Source: Bacteroides stercorirosoris (lineage in GTDB: Bacteria; Bacteroidota; Bacteroidia; Bacteroidales; Bacteroidaceae). From it: DNA of 64,000 bases. Location: the NCBI RefSeq assembly GCF_900142015.1, contig NZ_FQZN01000014.1, positions 62,001-126,000 on the forward strand. Reading direction: 5' to 3'. The position numbers and the translations under genes were made by a program. Shown here in pieces: positions 1 through 8,505 of this stretch (position 1 is the stretch's first letter; every line of letters starts with the position of its first letter). A model generated the notes under the pieces. It was not told the origin of the DNA. It worked only from the letters and a program-made list of their open reading frames with translations, and made no database searches.

Positions 1-674
1 AATGGATAGAGCAAGCGGACAAAGCCCACATACTGTTGTTCCCAATTCAATGCCCAACCGCCAACAATGTCACCCTTCGGAGCCGTGAGACAAAGATGCA
101 ACGTAGCGCAAGCCGCCAGGAAAACAAGTACAGACAGTGCAACCTTATTGAACTTACGTACAAACAAAGCATACAGTATGTTACCGATATATTCATAATA
201 AAGTGACCACGCCGGACCATTCAACGGATGCATTTCCGTCCATCCACGAATGTCCCACTTCAAAGGAAGCGGAAGCAACGTACAACCATAAAGCATAATT
301 ATCAGCACGGTTCCCACTGAAACATTATCCATCCCTGGGAAACAAGGGGACTTCTGAAAGAAAAAGAAAGCAGCACCGATAATGCTACCCATAATCACCA
401 TAGGATGCAGACGGATGACACGGCGTTTAAAGAAAGTACCGATGCTCATCCGGCTCCAGCGATCATCATAGGCATAGCCGATTACGAAGCCCGAAAGCAT
501 AAAGAAAAAGTCTACGGCAAGATAACCGTGATTGATAATTTGCGTGAGATGGCTGCCACCCGAATGTGCTTCGAAAAGGTGGAAAGCTACGACCATAACA
601 GCGGCTACACCACGTAATCCGTCAAGAATTTCATAATGTGGCTTAGAGGCAAGATAAGTTGTCTGCGTGTTCAT
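1..674 (-). CDS. Acyltransferase 3 family membrane protein, 3' part cut by window edge
   Basis: The visible 224 codons start at an ATG whose complement is 672-674. The N-terminus has the family signature: GLRGVAA at residues 19-25, the candidate catalytic His in VVAFH (residue 32), then YLAVDFFFMLSGFVIGYAYDD. Several hydrophobic helices follow. The family O-acetylates or O-acylates cell-surface polysaccharide, peptidoglycan or lipid at the inner membrane; the substrate cannot be told from this part. The gene stands alone, facing away from the S41 protease gene, with its own promoter. The C-terminus lies outside the window. Confidence 0.85.
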   Translation of the reverse strand, partial: MNTQTTYLASKPHYEILDGLRGVAAVMVVAFHLFEAHSGGSHLTQIINHGYLAVDFFFMLSGFVIGYAYDDRWSRMSIGTFFKRRVIRLHPMVIMGSIIGAAFFFFQKSPCFPGMDNVSVGTVLIIMLYGCTLLPLPLKWDIRGWTEMHPLNGPAWSLYYEYIGNILYALFVRKFNKVALSVLVFLAACATLHLCLTAPKGDIVGGWALNWEQQYVGFVRLLYP

Positions 675-703
675 TGAGGTATCAGATATTTTAAATTTGA
701 TTG

Positions 704-734
704 CAAAAGTAGGATAAAAAACAATAAAACGAAA
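704..734 (-). promoter_or_regulatory. Bacteroides-type promoter of the acyltransferase gene
   Basis: On the minus strand TTTC (731-734) lies 19 bp upstream of TACTTTTG (704-711), matching the -33 TTTG / -7 TAnnTTTG pattern. The start codon is about 30 bp further on. Confidence 0.6.
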
Positions 735-803
735 TTACTCACTATATATATTGCCGTAAATAAGAATAAATCACTCTATTATCCTATTAAATTAATCTTT
801 TTA

Positions 804-835
804 CTTGTTTATATGGCTAATTTTACGTTCGTTTG
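804..835 (+). promoter_or_regulatory. Candidate promoter of the S41 protease gene
   Basis: CTTG (804-807), 20 bp, then TTCGTTTG (828-835), one base off the -7 consensus. If real, the transcript starts near 842, which rules out the upstream ATG at 813 and supports the start at 864. Confidence 0.4.
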
Positions 836-863
836 TAGTTGCTTAATTATAAAAACATTACAT

Positions 864-2309
864 ATGAAAAAAATATCTTTATATGCAATCATCGCTTGGT
901 TAGGCTTGCTATGCGGCCCAGCCCTGTTTATTTCATGTTCCGATGATGATTCCGGGAAAACACCTGATACTCCCAACGAAGGTTTGGAAGTAAATCACTG
1001 GATAGAAGAGACTATGCGGGAAAACTATTTGTGGTATAATGAAATCCCACAAGAAAGCAAACTGAACTTCGATGCCGAACCGGAAACATTCTTTCGTTCT
1101 CTGCTTAGTCTGAAAGATGGAAAAGCTCGCAATGGAACACATCACTACTATTCATATATTGAGAAAAACAAAGACTATGTGTCCGGTACACGTACCAGTA
1201 TTGATTCGGATGATACATACGGGATGGAGTTTGTGACTTTCAATATGGTGGATCAGAATGGTAAACCTTTGGGGTATTACCGTTCATGGGTGCTATACGT
1301 CCTCCCCGACAGTCCGGCAGAAGAAGCCGGAATTAAACGGGGAGACTGGTTGACCTACATAAATGGTGTCAAATTGAATCAGAACAATTTTACGCAATTG
1401 CTCAAAGGTCCGGCAATTGAGTTAACAATCATGTTAGATCCATCGGATGAGAATAAAACAAAAAATGTGGCATTATCCGCCTCTCGAAAGGTAGAAGATA
1501 ATCCGCTATACTGTCACACAACGCTTGACGCAGGTGGCAAAAAGGTTGGATATTTACTTTATAACCATTTTACAACAGGACCAGATGGCTTTAACGACAA
1601 AGCTTATGATAATGAAATGAAAGAGATTCTCGGTGAGTTTGCTTCACAAAATGTAGATGAATTCATACTTGATTTGCGCTATAATGGGGGTGGATACCTA
1701 AGTTCGGCAACCATACTTGCCAGTTTATTAGTGGATGAAAGCCATAAGAATGATATATTCGGGATAGAGACAGACAATAAAGGTAAATCTTTTAACATCA
1801 GGTTCAATGCTGAGGGAGAAACTACACATTTAAAGTTGAATCGACTGTTCATTCTGACAAGTTCATCAACTGCTTCCGCATCTGAAGCTGTAATAAACGG
1901 ATTGATACCTTATTATGGAAAAGATAATATCATTCTTATCGGTGAAACTACGGAAGGTAAAAACGTAGGTTCCCTTCATTATTCTGATAAGAAATACGAA
2001 TGGGCTATTCAGCCGATTGTGATGCGTATCACGAATAAAGAAGGAGCAAGTAACGATTATAGCGCAGGACTCGATCCGAATTATCCGCTTGACGAATTTG
2101 AGAGCAAGCAGTTACTTCCCTTAGGTGATCCTAACGAATATATGCTGAATTATGCATTAAAAGTGATTAATGGTACAGTGCCCTCCTCGCGTGCTGTTGA
2201 TTCTCCCAAAGAAGGAATGCGCATACCTGTTTACCAGTCTATTGAAAGACACAGTACAAACGGGGTATTACTGCCTCCGGATTATCTGAAAAGCAGAGTT
2301 ACTGAATAA
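864..2309 (+). CDS. S41 (C-terminal processing) family peptidase, lipoprotein
   Basis: Predicted cell-envelope serine protease of 481 residues. The ATG at 864 is chosen because it gives a clean lipoprotein signal: Lys-rich start, hydrophobic core and lipobox LFISC with Cys25; starting at 813 would bury it. Residues about 115-200 form a PDZ domain (SPAEEAGIKRGDWLTYINGV). The S41 core follows with DLRYNGGG (270-277), STASASE containing the likely nucleophile Ser338, and the general-base Lys366 in TTEGKNVG. Family members cleave hydrophobic C-termini of envelope proteins; the natural substrate is unknown. It is a single-gene unit ended by a strong hairpin shared with the convergent efflux operon. 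Confidence 0.9.
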   Translation: MKKISLYAIIAWLGLLCGPALFISCSDDDSGKTPDTPNEGLEVNHWIEETMRENYLWYNEIPQESKLNFDAEPETFFRSLLSLKDGKARNGTHHYYSYIEKNKDYVSGTRTSIDSDDTYGMEFVTFNMVDQNGKPLGYYRSWVLYVLPDSPAEEAGIKRGDWLTYINGVKLNQNNFTQLLKGPAIELTIMLDPSDENKTKNVALSASRKVEDNPLYCHTTLDAGGKKVGYLLYNHFTTGPDGFNDKAYDNEMKEILGEFASQNVDEFILDLRYNGGGYLSSATILASLLVDESHKNDIFGIETDNKGKSFNIRFNAEGETTHLKLNRLFILTSSSTASASEAVINGLIPYYGKDNIILIGETTEGKNVGSLHYSDKKYEWAIQPIVMRITNKEGASNDYSAGLDPNYPLDEFESKQLLPLGDPNEYMLNYALKVINGTVPSSRAVDSPKEGMRIPVYQSIERHSTNGVLLPPDYLKSRVTE

Positions 2310-2313
2310 TACT

Positions 2314-2348
2314 AAAGAGGTCGGAAAATTAAGTTTTCCGACCTCTTT
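2314..2348. terminator. Bidirectional terminator between S41 protease and efflux operon
   Basis: A perfect 15-bp stem (AAAGAGGTCGGAAAA / TTTTCCGACCTCTTT) with a 5-base loop lies between two convergent stop codons. T-rich sequence follows on both strands. Confidence 0.85.
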
Positions 2349-2358
2349 GTTACTTACC

Positions 2359-3477
2359 CTAACTACTTTTCCGATAACTCTTCACAGCCCACAGGTTAAA
2401 GAAAACCGCAAAGACAAGCAAGGTTCCCAACTGCGGTAAGAGATCCGCAAAACCACCTCCACGCAGATATATAGTACGCATTACTTCTACAAAATATTTC
2501 AGCGGATTGAGGGCGGCTATAAATTGTGCCCATTGCGGCATGCTATGTATAGGCGTAAACAAACCGCTCATCAGAATAAGAATCAGCATAAAGAACCACA
2601 TGACAAACATCGCCTGTTGTAAAGTGCCCGAATGATTGGAAATTACCAGCCCAAAGCCCGAAACCACCAGCAAAAAAACCATCGAGAAAAGATAAATAGT
2701 CAGGAAGTGCCCGGCGGGCAAAATGCCATAAAGCAACCAAGCCAAGAAAAAGCAGATAGTAAGTACTATATACCCAATCAGCCAGTAAGGGATCAGCTTT
2801 GCGAGAATAAAGGTGAATTTCCCGACAGGAGTCACATTGATTTGCTCAATAGTCCCCGCCTCTTTCTCGCCAACCACATTGAGAGCCGGAAGAAAACCGC
2901 AAATCATTGTCAGCAACATAACCATCAATGCCGGTACCATGAATAGTTTATAGTTCAGGTTAGGATTGAACAAATTCTGAGTCGTTATACTCACTTTCGG
3001 GAGTGCCCTGCCGGAATGCATTCCATGTGAAGAAGATTCCGCCTGCAACTCGCGTGTATAATCACTGATAATGGAGGAAAGATAAGAACTTCCCAAACCA
3101 CCCTTAGTCCCATTCACCGCATTGGCAGCAATCAGCAGACGGGGACTTTTGCCATGCACCCAATCCTTTTCAAAGTCACGGGGAATCTCCAAAATGATGT
3201 CAGCAGTGCCAATCTCCACGCTTTCCAAGCCCTCGTCATATGTCTTGGGAAGGGCCGTCGTGCGGAAATAGGTGGATGCACCTATCTTGTCTACAAGGCG
3301 GCGGGAAAGGGTACTATGGTCATTATCCACAATATTCAGGTTGATGTTCTTTATTTCCAGATTCGCGGCCCACGGCATCAGTATCATAATCATACACGGG
3401 AAAATGAAAATCATCTTCGGCAGGAATGAGTTGCGCAGTAATTGCTTGAATTCTTTTTCTATCAGAAATTTTATCAT
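2359..3477 (-). CDS. ABC-2 type efflux permease (YbhR/YbhS-like)
   Basis: 372 residues with one transmembrane helix near the N-terminus (about 22-40), a large external domain to about residue 185, then about five helices in the C-terminal half with the ABC-2 hallmark GEKEAGTIEQINVTPV before the second helix. It is the second of two adjacent, homologous permeases (13-bp gap), which probably form a heterodimer powered by the double ATPase encoded upstream. With the HlyD-type lipoprotein and TolC of the same operon it should make a trans-envelope exporter. Substrate unknown; relatives move drugs or other amphiphiles. Confidence 0.88.
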   Translation of the reverse strand: MIKFLIEKEFKQLLRNSFLPKMIFIFPCMIMILMPWAANLEIKNINLNIVDNDHSTLSRRLVDKIGASTYFRTTALPKTYDEGLESVEIGTADIILEIPRDFEKDWVHGKSPRLLIAANAVNGTKGGLGSSYLSSIISDYTRELQAESSSHGMHSGRALPKVSITTQNLFNPNLNYKLFMVPALMVMLLTMICGFLPALNVVGEKEAGTIEQINVTPVGKFTFILAKLIPYWLIGYIVLTICFFLAWLLYGILPAGHFLTIYLFSMVFLLVVSGFGLVISNHSGTLQQAMFVMWFFMLILILMSGLFTPIHSMPQWAQFIAALNPLKYFVEVMRTIYLRGGGFADLLPQLGTLLVFAVFFNLWAVKSYRKSS

Positions 3478-3489
3478 AACAGCTCCCTC

Positions 3490-4593
3490 CTATTCTAATC
3501 GGTTCTTAAACTTCTTGAAACTGATAGTTATCAGTATCGTTGCCATTGTAGCAAGAATGCCGACTTCCATCAGAACAAGCGAAATATCCACTCCCTCAAT
3601 CATCAGTTTACGTACAGCCTGAATGTACCAACGGGCAGGCAGCACGGCTGAAATGCCTTGCAGTATCACCGGCATACTCTCTATCGGAAATATCATGCCG
3701 GAGAGCAACATGGTAGGCATCATCAATATCAATCCGGACGCAAGCATGGCGGCAACCTGTGTCCGCGTCACCGAAGAAATAAGCAATCCTAGAGCCAGCG
3801 AAACAAAGATAAAGAGCAATGACACCGTTATGAGCCAGAACAGACTACCTGCTACGGGTACATCGAGCACATAGACTGAAAGCAACAGGATAGTCGTAAG
3901 ATTGACAAACGACAATACAAAATAAGGCACCGCTTTTGCAAGAATGATGAACAAGGGTTTCACGGGAGATACCAACAGAATTTCCATCGTACCCGTTTCT
4001 TTCTCACGGACAATGGAGATGGAAGTCATCATTGCACAAATCAGCATCAGGATAAGCCCCATCACACCCGGCACAAAGTTGTACGCACTCTTCATCTGCG
4101 GATTATAAAGCAGCTTGACTTCGGGAATAATGGAAGCAACCCGCACACCCGGAGGAAGCATTTCCCGTCCGGCAGCGGTTATGATATTGGCAGCATATCC
4201 CTCCTGCGTAGTTGCCGTATTAGGGTCGGTAGCATCGGAAATCAACTGCACGCGGGCCTCACCTGTATAAACACGGTTGGCAAACTGCTCGTTAAAGATG
4301 AGCGCCAAGTCTATGTCTCCCCGCTTGAAAGTAGCTTCCACCTCTCCGGGAGAATGCAGGTAAGTAGTTACGGAAAAGTATTCGCTGGCATCCAGACGGT
4401 CGATGATACGGCGGGTAACCATATCGTTGGACGGGTCTAGAACCGCTACACGTACGTTCTTCACTTCCGTTGTGATGGCAAAGCCGAAAAGGATAATCTG
4501 TACAACAGGCATACCCAGCAATATGAGCATCGTACGCCTGTCGCGGAAGATATGGAAGAATTCCTTTCGGACAAAAGCTATGAATTGTTTCAT
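3490..4593 (-). CDS. ABC-2 type efflux permease (YbhS-like)
   Basis: 367 residues with the same architecture as its downstream neighbour: helix at about 20-42, soluble external segment, then a C-terminal bundle of helices. The conserved VREKETGTMEILLVSPV sits before the second helix. It begins MKQFIAFVRKEFFHIFRDRRTM, a typical cytoplasmic coupling start. It lies between the ATPase (13-bp gap) and the second permease, so the operon encodes two different membrane halves plus a fused ATPase dimer, as in E. coli ybhGFSR. Confidence 0.9.
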   Translation of the reverse strand: MKQFIAFVRKEFFHIFRDRRTMLILLGMPVVQIILFGFAITTEVKNVRVAVLDPSNDMVTRRIIDRLDASEYFSVTTYLHSPGEVEATFKRGDIDLALIFNEQFANRVYTGEARVQLISDATDPNTATTQEGYAANIITAAGREMLPPGVRVASIIPEVKLLYNPQMKSAYNFVPGVMGLILMLICAMMTSISIVREKETGTMEILLVSPVKPLFIILAKAVPYFVLSFVNLTTILLLSVYVLDVPVAGSLFWLITVSLLFIFVSLALGLLISSVTRTQVAAMLASGLILMMPTMLLSGMIFPIESMPVILQGISAVLPARWYIQAVRKLMIEGVDISLVLMEVGILATMATILITISFKKFKNRLE

Positions 4594-4606
4594 TGTCTAT
4601 TCTTTA

Positions 4607-6067
4607 TTAATCCGCCGTCCGCACTGCCTCCCGTGCAAGTTTCTGGAACACATCATCCATAGTGACGGCATTGAATTGTCGTTTTAGTTCATCAGGCGTA
4701 TCAAGGGCGCGAATCACACCGTCCACCATAATGGAGATACGGTCGCAATATTCAGCCTCATCCATAAAATGGGTGGTGACGAAGACAGTGATGCCACGGT
4801 CGGCTGCTTGGTAAATAAGCTCCCAGAACTGGCGTCGGGTGGCAGGGTCCACACCGCCGGTAGGTTCATCCAGAAAGACGATTTTCGGCTCATGGAAGAT
4901 GGAAACGGAGAAAGCAAGTTTCTGCTTCCAACCTAAAGGAAGGCTTTTCACTAGCGTATCACGTTCCGCACCCAAGCCGATACGCGTAAGGAGTTCATCG
5001 GTCTTCCGTGCTATTTCATCTTCCGCTATGCCGTAAATTCCGGCAAAGAGGCGGATATTCTCCCATACTTTGAGATCCTCGTAAAGAGAAAACTTCTGGC
5101 TCATATAGCCGATGTTTTTCTTCACTTCTTCCGTTTGGGTAGCTACGTCGAAACCTGCTACATGTGCCATGCCTTCCGTCGGGTGACTCAGTCCGGTGAG
5201 CATACGCATGGCAGTGGTCTTTCCGGCGCCGTTGGCACCCAGGAAACCAAAGATTTCTCCTTTATGAACGCGGAAAGAGATATGATCGACGGCGGTGAAA
5301 TTTCCGAAACGCTTGGTAAGTCCGTCCACTTCAATGACGTATTCCTCTTTCTGTTCTGCCTTGCCATGCTGCAAGCCTGCCGGACAAAGTATATCTGAGA
5401 ATTGTTCCAAAATACGCTTCGGAGTATCTATTCCATGTATCTGCCCTTCATTGATGAAGGCGATGCGGTCGCACTGGCGCGCTTCGTCAATGATGGGTGT
5501 AGAGGCAATGATGGTGATACCCTGCTCTTTCAGACGACGAAGCATTTCCCAGAATTCCTTACGGGAGACAGGGTCGACACCCGTAGTAGGCTCATCGAGA
5601 AAGAGAACGTCCGGCTTGTGGATAAGCGCACAACTAAGGGCGAGTTTCTGCTTCATGCCTCCGGACAATGCTCCGGCACGGCGTTTCTTGAAAGGTTCTA
5701 TTTGCTGGTAGATATCTTTCACCAGGCCGTAGTTTTCTTCAATGGTGGTGTGAAAAACGGTGGCAAAGAAGTTCAGGTTTTCCTCCACCGTCAGGTCTTG
5801 ATAGAGGGAGAAACGTCCGGGCATATAGCCCACACGGCGACGGATTTCCTTATAATCCCGCACCACATCCAGGCCGCAGACGGAGGCAGTCCCGCTATCG
5901 GAAAGCAGCAAGGTGGTGAGGATGCGGAAAAGAGAAGTCTTCCCCGCCCCGTCGGGCCCGATGATTCCGAACAACTCCCCGGAAGGAACCGTCAGGGAAA
6001 CACCCTTCAACGCCTCCACCGCCCCATATTTCTTGGTAACGTTATCTACAACAACCGCATGTTCCAT
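4607..6067 (-). CDS. Duplicated ABC transporter ATPase (YbhF-like), two NBDs in one chain
   Basis: 486 residues containing two nucleotide-binding domains. NBD1: Walker A GPDGAGKTS (37-45), signature LSGGMK (134-139), Walker B LFLDEP (155-160), but STPIIDEA where the H-loop His would be. NBD2: Walker A GANGAGKTT (277-285), a degenerate signature region LPLGWKQ (376-382), Walker B VFLDEP, and an intact H-loop TTHFMDEA. One composite ATP site should therefore be canonical and the other degenerate. It energises the two downstream permeases. Upstream lies a tandem TATCACT-type repeat separating it from the HlyD-like gene. Confidence 0.92.
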   Translation of the reverse strand: MEHAVVVDNVTKKYGAVEALKGVSLTVPSGELFGIIGPDGAGKTSLFRILTTLLLSDSGTASVCGLDVVRDYKEIRRRVGYMPGRFSLYQDLTVEENLNFFATVFHTTIEENYGLVKDIYQQIEPFKKRRAGALSGGMKQKLALSCALIHKPDVLFLDEPTTGVDPVSRKEFWEMLRRLKEQGITIIASTPIIDEARQCDRIAFINEGQIHGIDTPKRILEQFSDILCPAGLQHGKAEQKEEYVIEVDGLTKRFGNFTAVDHISFRVHKGEIFGFLGANGAGKTTAMRMLTGLSHPTEGMAHVAGFDVATQTEEVKKNIGYMSQKFSLYEDLKVWENIRLFAGIYGIAEDEIARKTDELLTRIGLGAERDTLVKSLPLGWKQKLAFSVSIFHEPKIVFLDEPTGGVDPATRRQFWELIYQAADRGITVFVTTHFMDEAEYCDRISIMVDGVIRALDTPDELKRQFNAVTMDDVFQKLAREAVRTAD

Positions 6068-6070
6068 AAA

Positions 6071-6149
6071 CTTATCACTTTATCACTCATCACTTTATCA
6101 CCTATCACTTTATCACTCTATCACTCTATCACTCTATCACTTATCACTA
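6071..6149. repeat. Tandem 7/8-bp repeat (TATCACT-type) at the HlyD/ATPase junction
   Basis: About ten degenerate copies of TATCACT(Y) run head to tail. The last copies encode the C-terminal Ser-Asp-Lys and stop codon of the HlyD-like protein; the other end lies just upstream of the ATPase start. Confidence 0.85.
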
Positions 6150-7042
6150 AACTCCACTCCTCCATACATACCTATCTTCAGATAGCCTTCATTCTTCACG
6201 GCTATCTTGACGGCATACACCAGATTGGCACGTTCATTCTTAGTCAGAATGGTCTTCGGAGTAAACTCGGAAGTGTCCGAAATCCAGGTGACAACGCCCG
6301 GATATTGCTTATGCTCATCGGTGCCATAATCAGAGAAAACGGTAACCTTCTGCCCCAGCTTCACTTGTGACAATTGTTCGGAAGTGATGTATGCGCGAAG
6401 ATACATCTGCTGCGTATCGGCAATCTTGAAAAGTGGCGTACCCACAGCGGTCAGCTCTCCTGCTTCGGCATATTTAGCCAGCACGGTTCCGGTTATCGGA
6501 GAAGTGATATAACACTTCTTCAATTGGTCTTCCACCTGAGCCACCTGGATGCCGACAGAAGAACTCTGCCATGTCAGGCTCTGGTGACTATTGGATAATG
6601 TGGAGTTCTGTGCCACGAGTTGTTTCCGGAGCACTTCAAGCTGGTCGTCCGCATCATCCAGTTGTTTCTGGTTGGCGGCACCCACTTTTAGTAAGTTTGC
6701 CACACGGTTACGTTCCCGTTCAGCAGCCGTTATCTGCTCTTTGGTGGCAGCCACTTGCTTCAAGATATCGGGACGCTGTTCTTCAACGGATTTGATGTTG
6801 GCTTCCAGTTGCAGCTTTTTCAGATAGAGTTGCACAGTGTCCACCACACCAACTTCCTGACCTGCTTTCAGCACAGTGCCCTCTTCTATATTGAAGTAAA
6901 GCAACTTGCCCGATGCTTCGGCGGACACCAGTACTTCGGTGGTTTCGAATGTTCCGGTAGCATCATATTTCGGAGTACCATTTCCACAAGCGGAGAAAAG
7001 GGCCAATAGGGAACAAAGTCTCAGTAAATTCTTTGATTTCAT
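6137..7042 (-). CDS. HlyD/MFP-type periplasmic adaptor lipoprotein of ABC exporter (YbhG-like)
   Basis: 301 residues. The N-terminus is a lipoprotein signal with lipobox LFSAC (Cys19), anchoring it to a membrane. It has the biotinyl-lipoyl-like barrel (GKLLYFNIEEGTVLKAGQEVGVVDT), a long coiled-coil hairpin (about 75-160), the second lipoyl half (ITSPITGTVLAKYAEAGELTAVGTPLFKIAD) and a beta-barrel domain. Such adaptors bridge the inner-membrane ABC exporter to TolC. It lies 20 bp after tolC. Its last codons and stop are built from an intergenic short tandem repeat. Confidence 0.9.
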   Translation of the reverse strand: MKSKNLLRLCSLLALFSACGNGTPKYDATGTFETTEVLVSAEASGKLLYFNIEEGTVLKAGQEVGVVDTVQLYLKKLQLEANIKSVEEQRPDILKQVAATKEQITAAERERNRVANLLKVGAANQKQLDDADDQLEVLRKQLVAQNSTLSNSHQSLTWQSSSVGIQVAQVEDQLKKCYITSPITGTVLAKYAEAGELTAVGTPLFKIADTQQMYLRAYITSEQLSQVKLGQKVTVFSDYGTDEHKQYPGVVTWISDTSEFTPKTILTKNERANLVYAVKIAVKNEGYLKIGMYGGVEFSDK

Positions 7043-7062
7043 AATGATGTATATTTTTGCCT

Positions 7063-8319
7063 TTAATTATTCAATGTATATTTCAAATTCCAAAGATTCA
7101 TCAGCAATTGCACTTCATGTGCAGCTTTAGTCTGGCGTGCCAGATTCTCTGATGTAATTTCACGTAACATATCGGTAACGGTGAGTGTTCCGTTCGCAAC
7201 TTTTGCCTCGGCAGCCTTTCTGATGTTGACACGCAAACGGATAATCTCGTCATCATCCGCCATCTGTTTGCGCATGGAAAGTATGGCGGAATTCTGTTGG
7301 GTGGATTGCAGATGGGTATTGAACAGAAAAACATCGCGGTTTGTCTCCAACAGCCTACGATTATTGTCAATCAGCTTGCGGTCGTTGCGCAAAGTATACA
7401 GACTGCCAAAGTTCCATGACATACGGACTCCCGCCACATAATATGCAGAGAAATCATCCTTCAGCATATTCAGCCCCGGATTGCCGTAAGCTCCCTGCAC
7501 AAACAGCCCGAAGCGAGGACGCAAACGAGTTTTCAAGGCAGACTCCTGCACATTCAGTTGGCTCCCCTGTGCATCGAACCAGCGAAGTTCGGGACGGTTG
7601 TTCACAAGTGAAGCTGATTCAAGAATATCCGCAGGTTTCTGCAAGGTAGTTCCGGCAGCGATTTCCTTTCCTATAAATATGGAAAGCATACTCAAATATG
7701 CTTGTCGTGAAGACTCCAATTCTATGCGCTTCTGGCGGGTATTCAGTATCTCCACGCTCACGGCATCCAGGTCGCTCTGATTGGCAATGCCATTCGCCAT
7801 ATAGTCAGAAACCTGTTTATGGGTACGCTCCAGGTCTTCTTGCAGAAGCTGGTTTTGTCGCAACTGTTCGTCCAGTAATAAAATACCGAAGTAAACCTGA
7901 TTCACACGGTCGTTCAATGCATACATATCCACATCCTGTTTCTCACGATCTACGTCCGAAGTAGCCCGCATCAGTTGCTTTTTTGAGTGTATGTCGCCAC
8001 CATCCCAAATGTTCTGCGATACTTCAAGCATCACCTGATACTGGTCTTTAGGCATACTTTTTATATCAACGCCCGGTATCTCCACCGGAAGTTTCGTGAC
8101 ATCGCTCTGATACGTCGCTTTTCCCGAAATAGAAAACTGCGGCAAATATCCCTTTCCGGCATTGGCAAGATTATATTCACGTGCCTTCTCTATCAGCCCG
8201 TACTGGCGTACCAGCGGATAGTTGACCTGTGCTTGATGATGACATTCTTCCAGTGTCAACTGGGCGTGCATCAGCGCAGCCGTGAACAGAAAAGCAAAAG
8301 AAAAAATCGTTCGTTTCAT
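7063..8319 (-). CDS. TolC-family outer membrane efflux protein
   Basis: 418 residues with signal peptide (MKRTIFSFAF..., predicted cleavage near residue 19 before QLTLEECHHQA). It shows the TolC-family pattern of two repeated halves of long helices and short strands, rich in Gln, Asn and Leu. It is the outer-membrane channel of the tripartite exporter and the first gene of the five-gene minus-strand operon tolC-hlyD-ATPase-permease-permease. A -7 motif about 40 bp upstream drives it, and an AraC regulator is divergently encoded. Confidence 0.9.
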   Translation of the reverse strand: MKRTIFSFAFLFTAALMHAQLTLEECHHQAQVNYPLVRQYGLIEKAREYNLANAGKGYLPQFSISGKATYQSDVTKLPVEIPGVDIKSMPKDQYQVMLEVSQNIWDGGDIHSKKQLMRATSDVDREKQDVDMYALNDRVNQVYFGILLLDEQLRQNQLLQEDLERTHKQVSDYMANGIANQSDLDAVSVEILNTRQKRIELESSRQAYLSMLSIFIGKEIAAGTTLQKPADILESASLVNNRPELRWFDAQGSQLNVQESALKTRLRPRFGLFVQGAYGNPGLNMLKDDFSAYYVAGVRMSWNFGSLYTLRNDRKLIDNNRRLLETNRDVFLFNTHLQSTQQNSAILSMRKQMADDDEIIRLRVNIRKAAEAKVANGTLTVTDMLREITSENLARQTKAAHEVQLLMNLWNLKYTLNN

Positions 8320-8360
8320 GTCTATATCTATTTCTTGTTAATTAGCTACGAATTACAGTG

Positions 8361-8368
8361 CAAAGATA
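8361..8368 (-). promoter_or_regulatory. -7 element of the efflux operon
   Basis: TATCTTTG on the minus strand, about 42 bp upstream of the tolC-family start codon. No convincing -33 box is visible. Confidence 0.6.
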
Positions 8369-8421
8369 GACCATAAAGCTACACAAATACTTTCCATTAA
8401 TCGAATGATATGTTCCATTTG

Positions 8422-8438
8422 TTCGATATATGATCGAA
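8422..8438. promoter_or_regulatory. Inverted repeat between divergent efflux and araC promoters, candidate operator
   Basis: TTCGAT-N5-ATCGAA is a perfect 6-bp inverted repeat. A further ATCGAAT copy lies at 8399-8405. The spacing lets it sit upstream of both -7 boxes (8361-8368 and 8465-8472). Confidence 0.5.
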
Positions 8439-8464
8439 TAGAGCATTAAATAACACTATTTTCT

Positions 8465-8472
8465 TACCTTTG
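8465..8472 (+). promoter_or_regulatory. -7 element of the AraC-family regulator gene
   Basis: TACCTTTG, a perfect match to TAnnTTTG, 33 bp before the ATG at 8506. The TTG at 8470 falls inside this box, so it cannot be the start codon. Confidence 0.6.
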
Positions 8473-8505
8473 CCACAGATACACATCCTTAACAGAAACC
8501 AAACA

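Noticed and set aside
813..863. Upstream ATG extending the S41 protease by 17 codons
   Set aside because: It would displace the lipoprotein signal and lies before the likely transcription start.
5402..6370. 322-codon open frame antisense to the double ATPase
   Set aside because: It lies opposite a gene with clear Walker and signature motifs, runs through a simple repeat, and encodes no recognisable domain.
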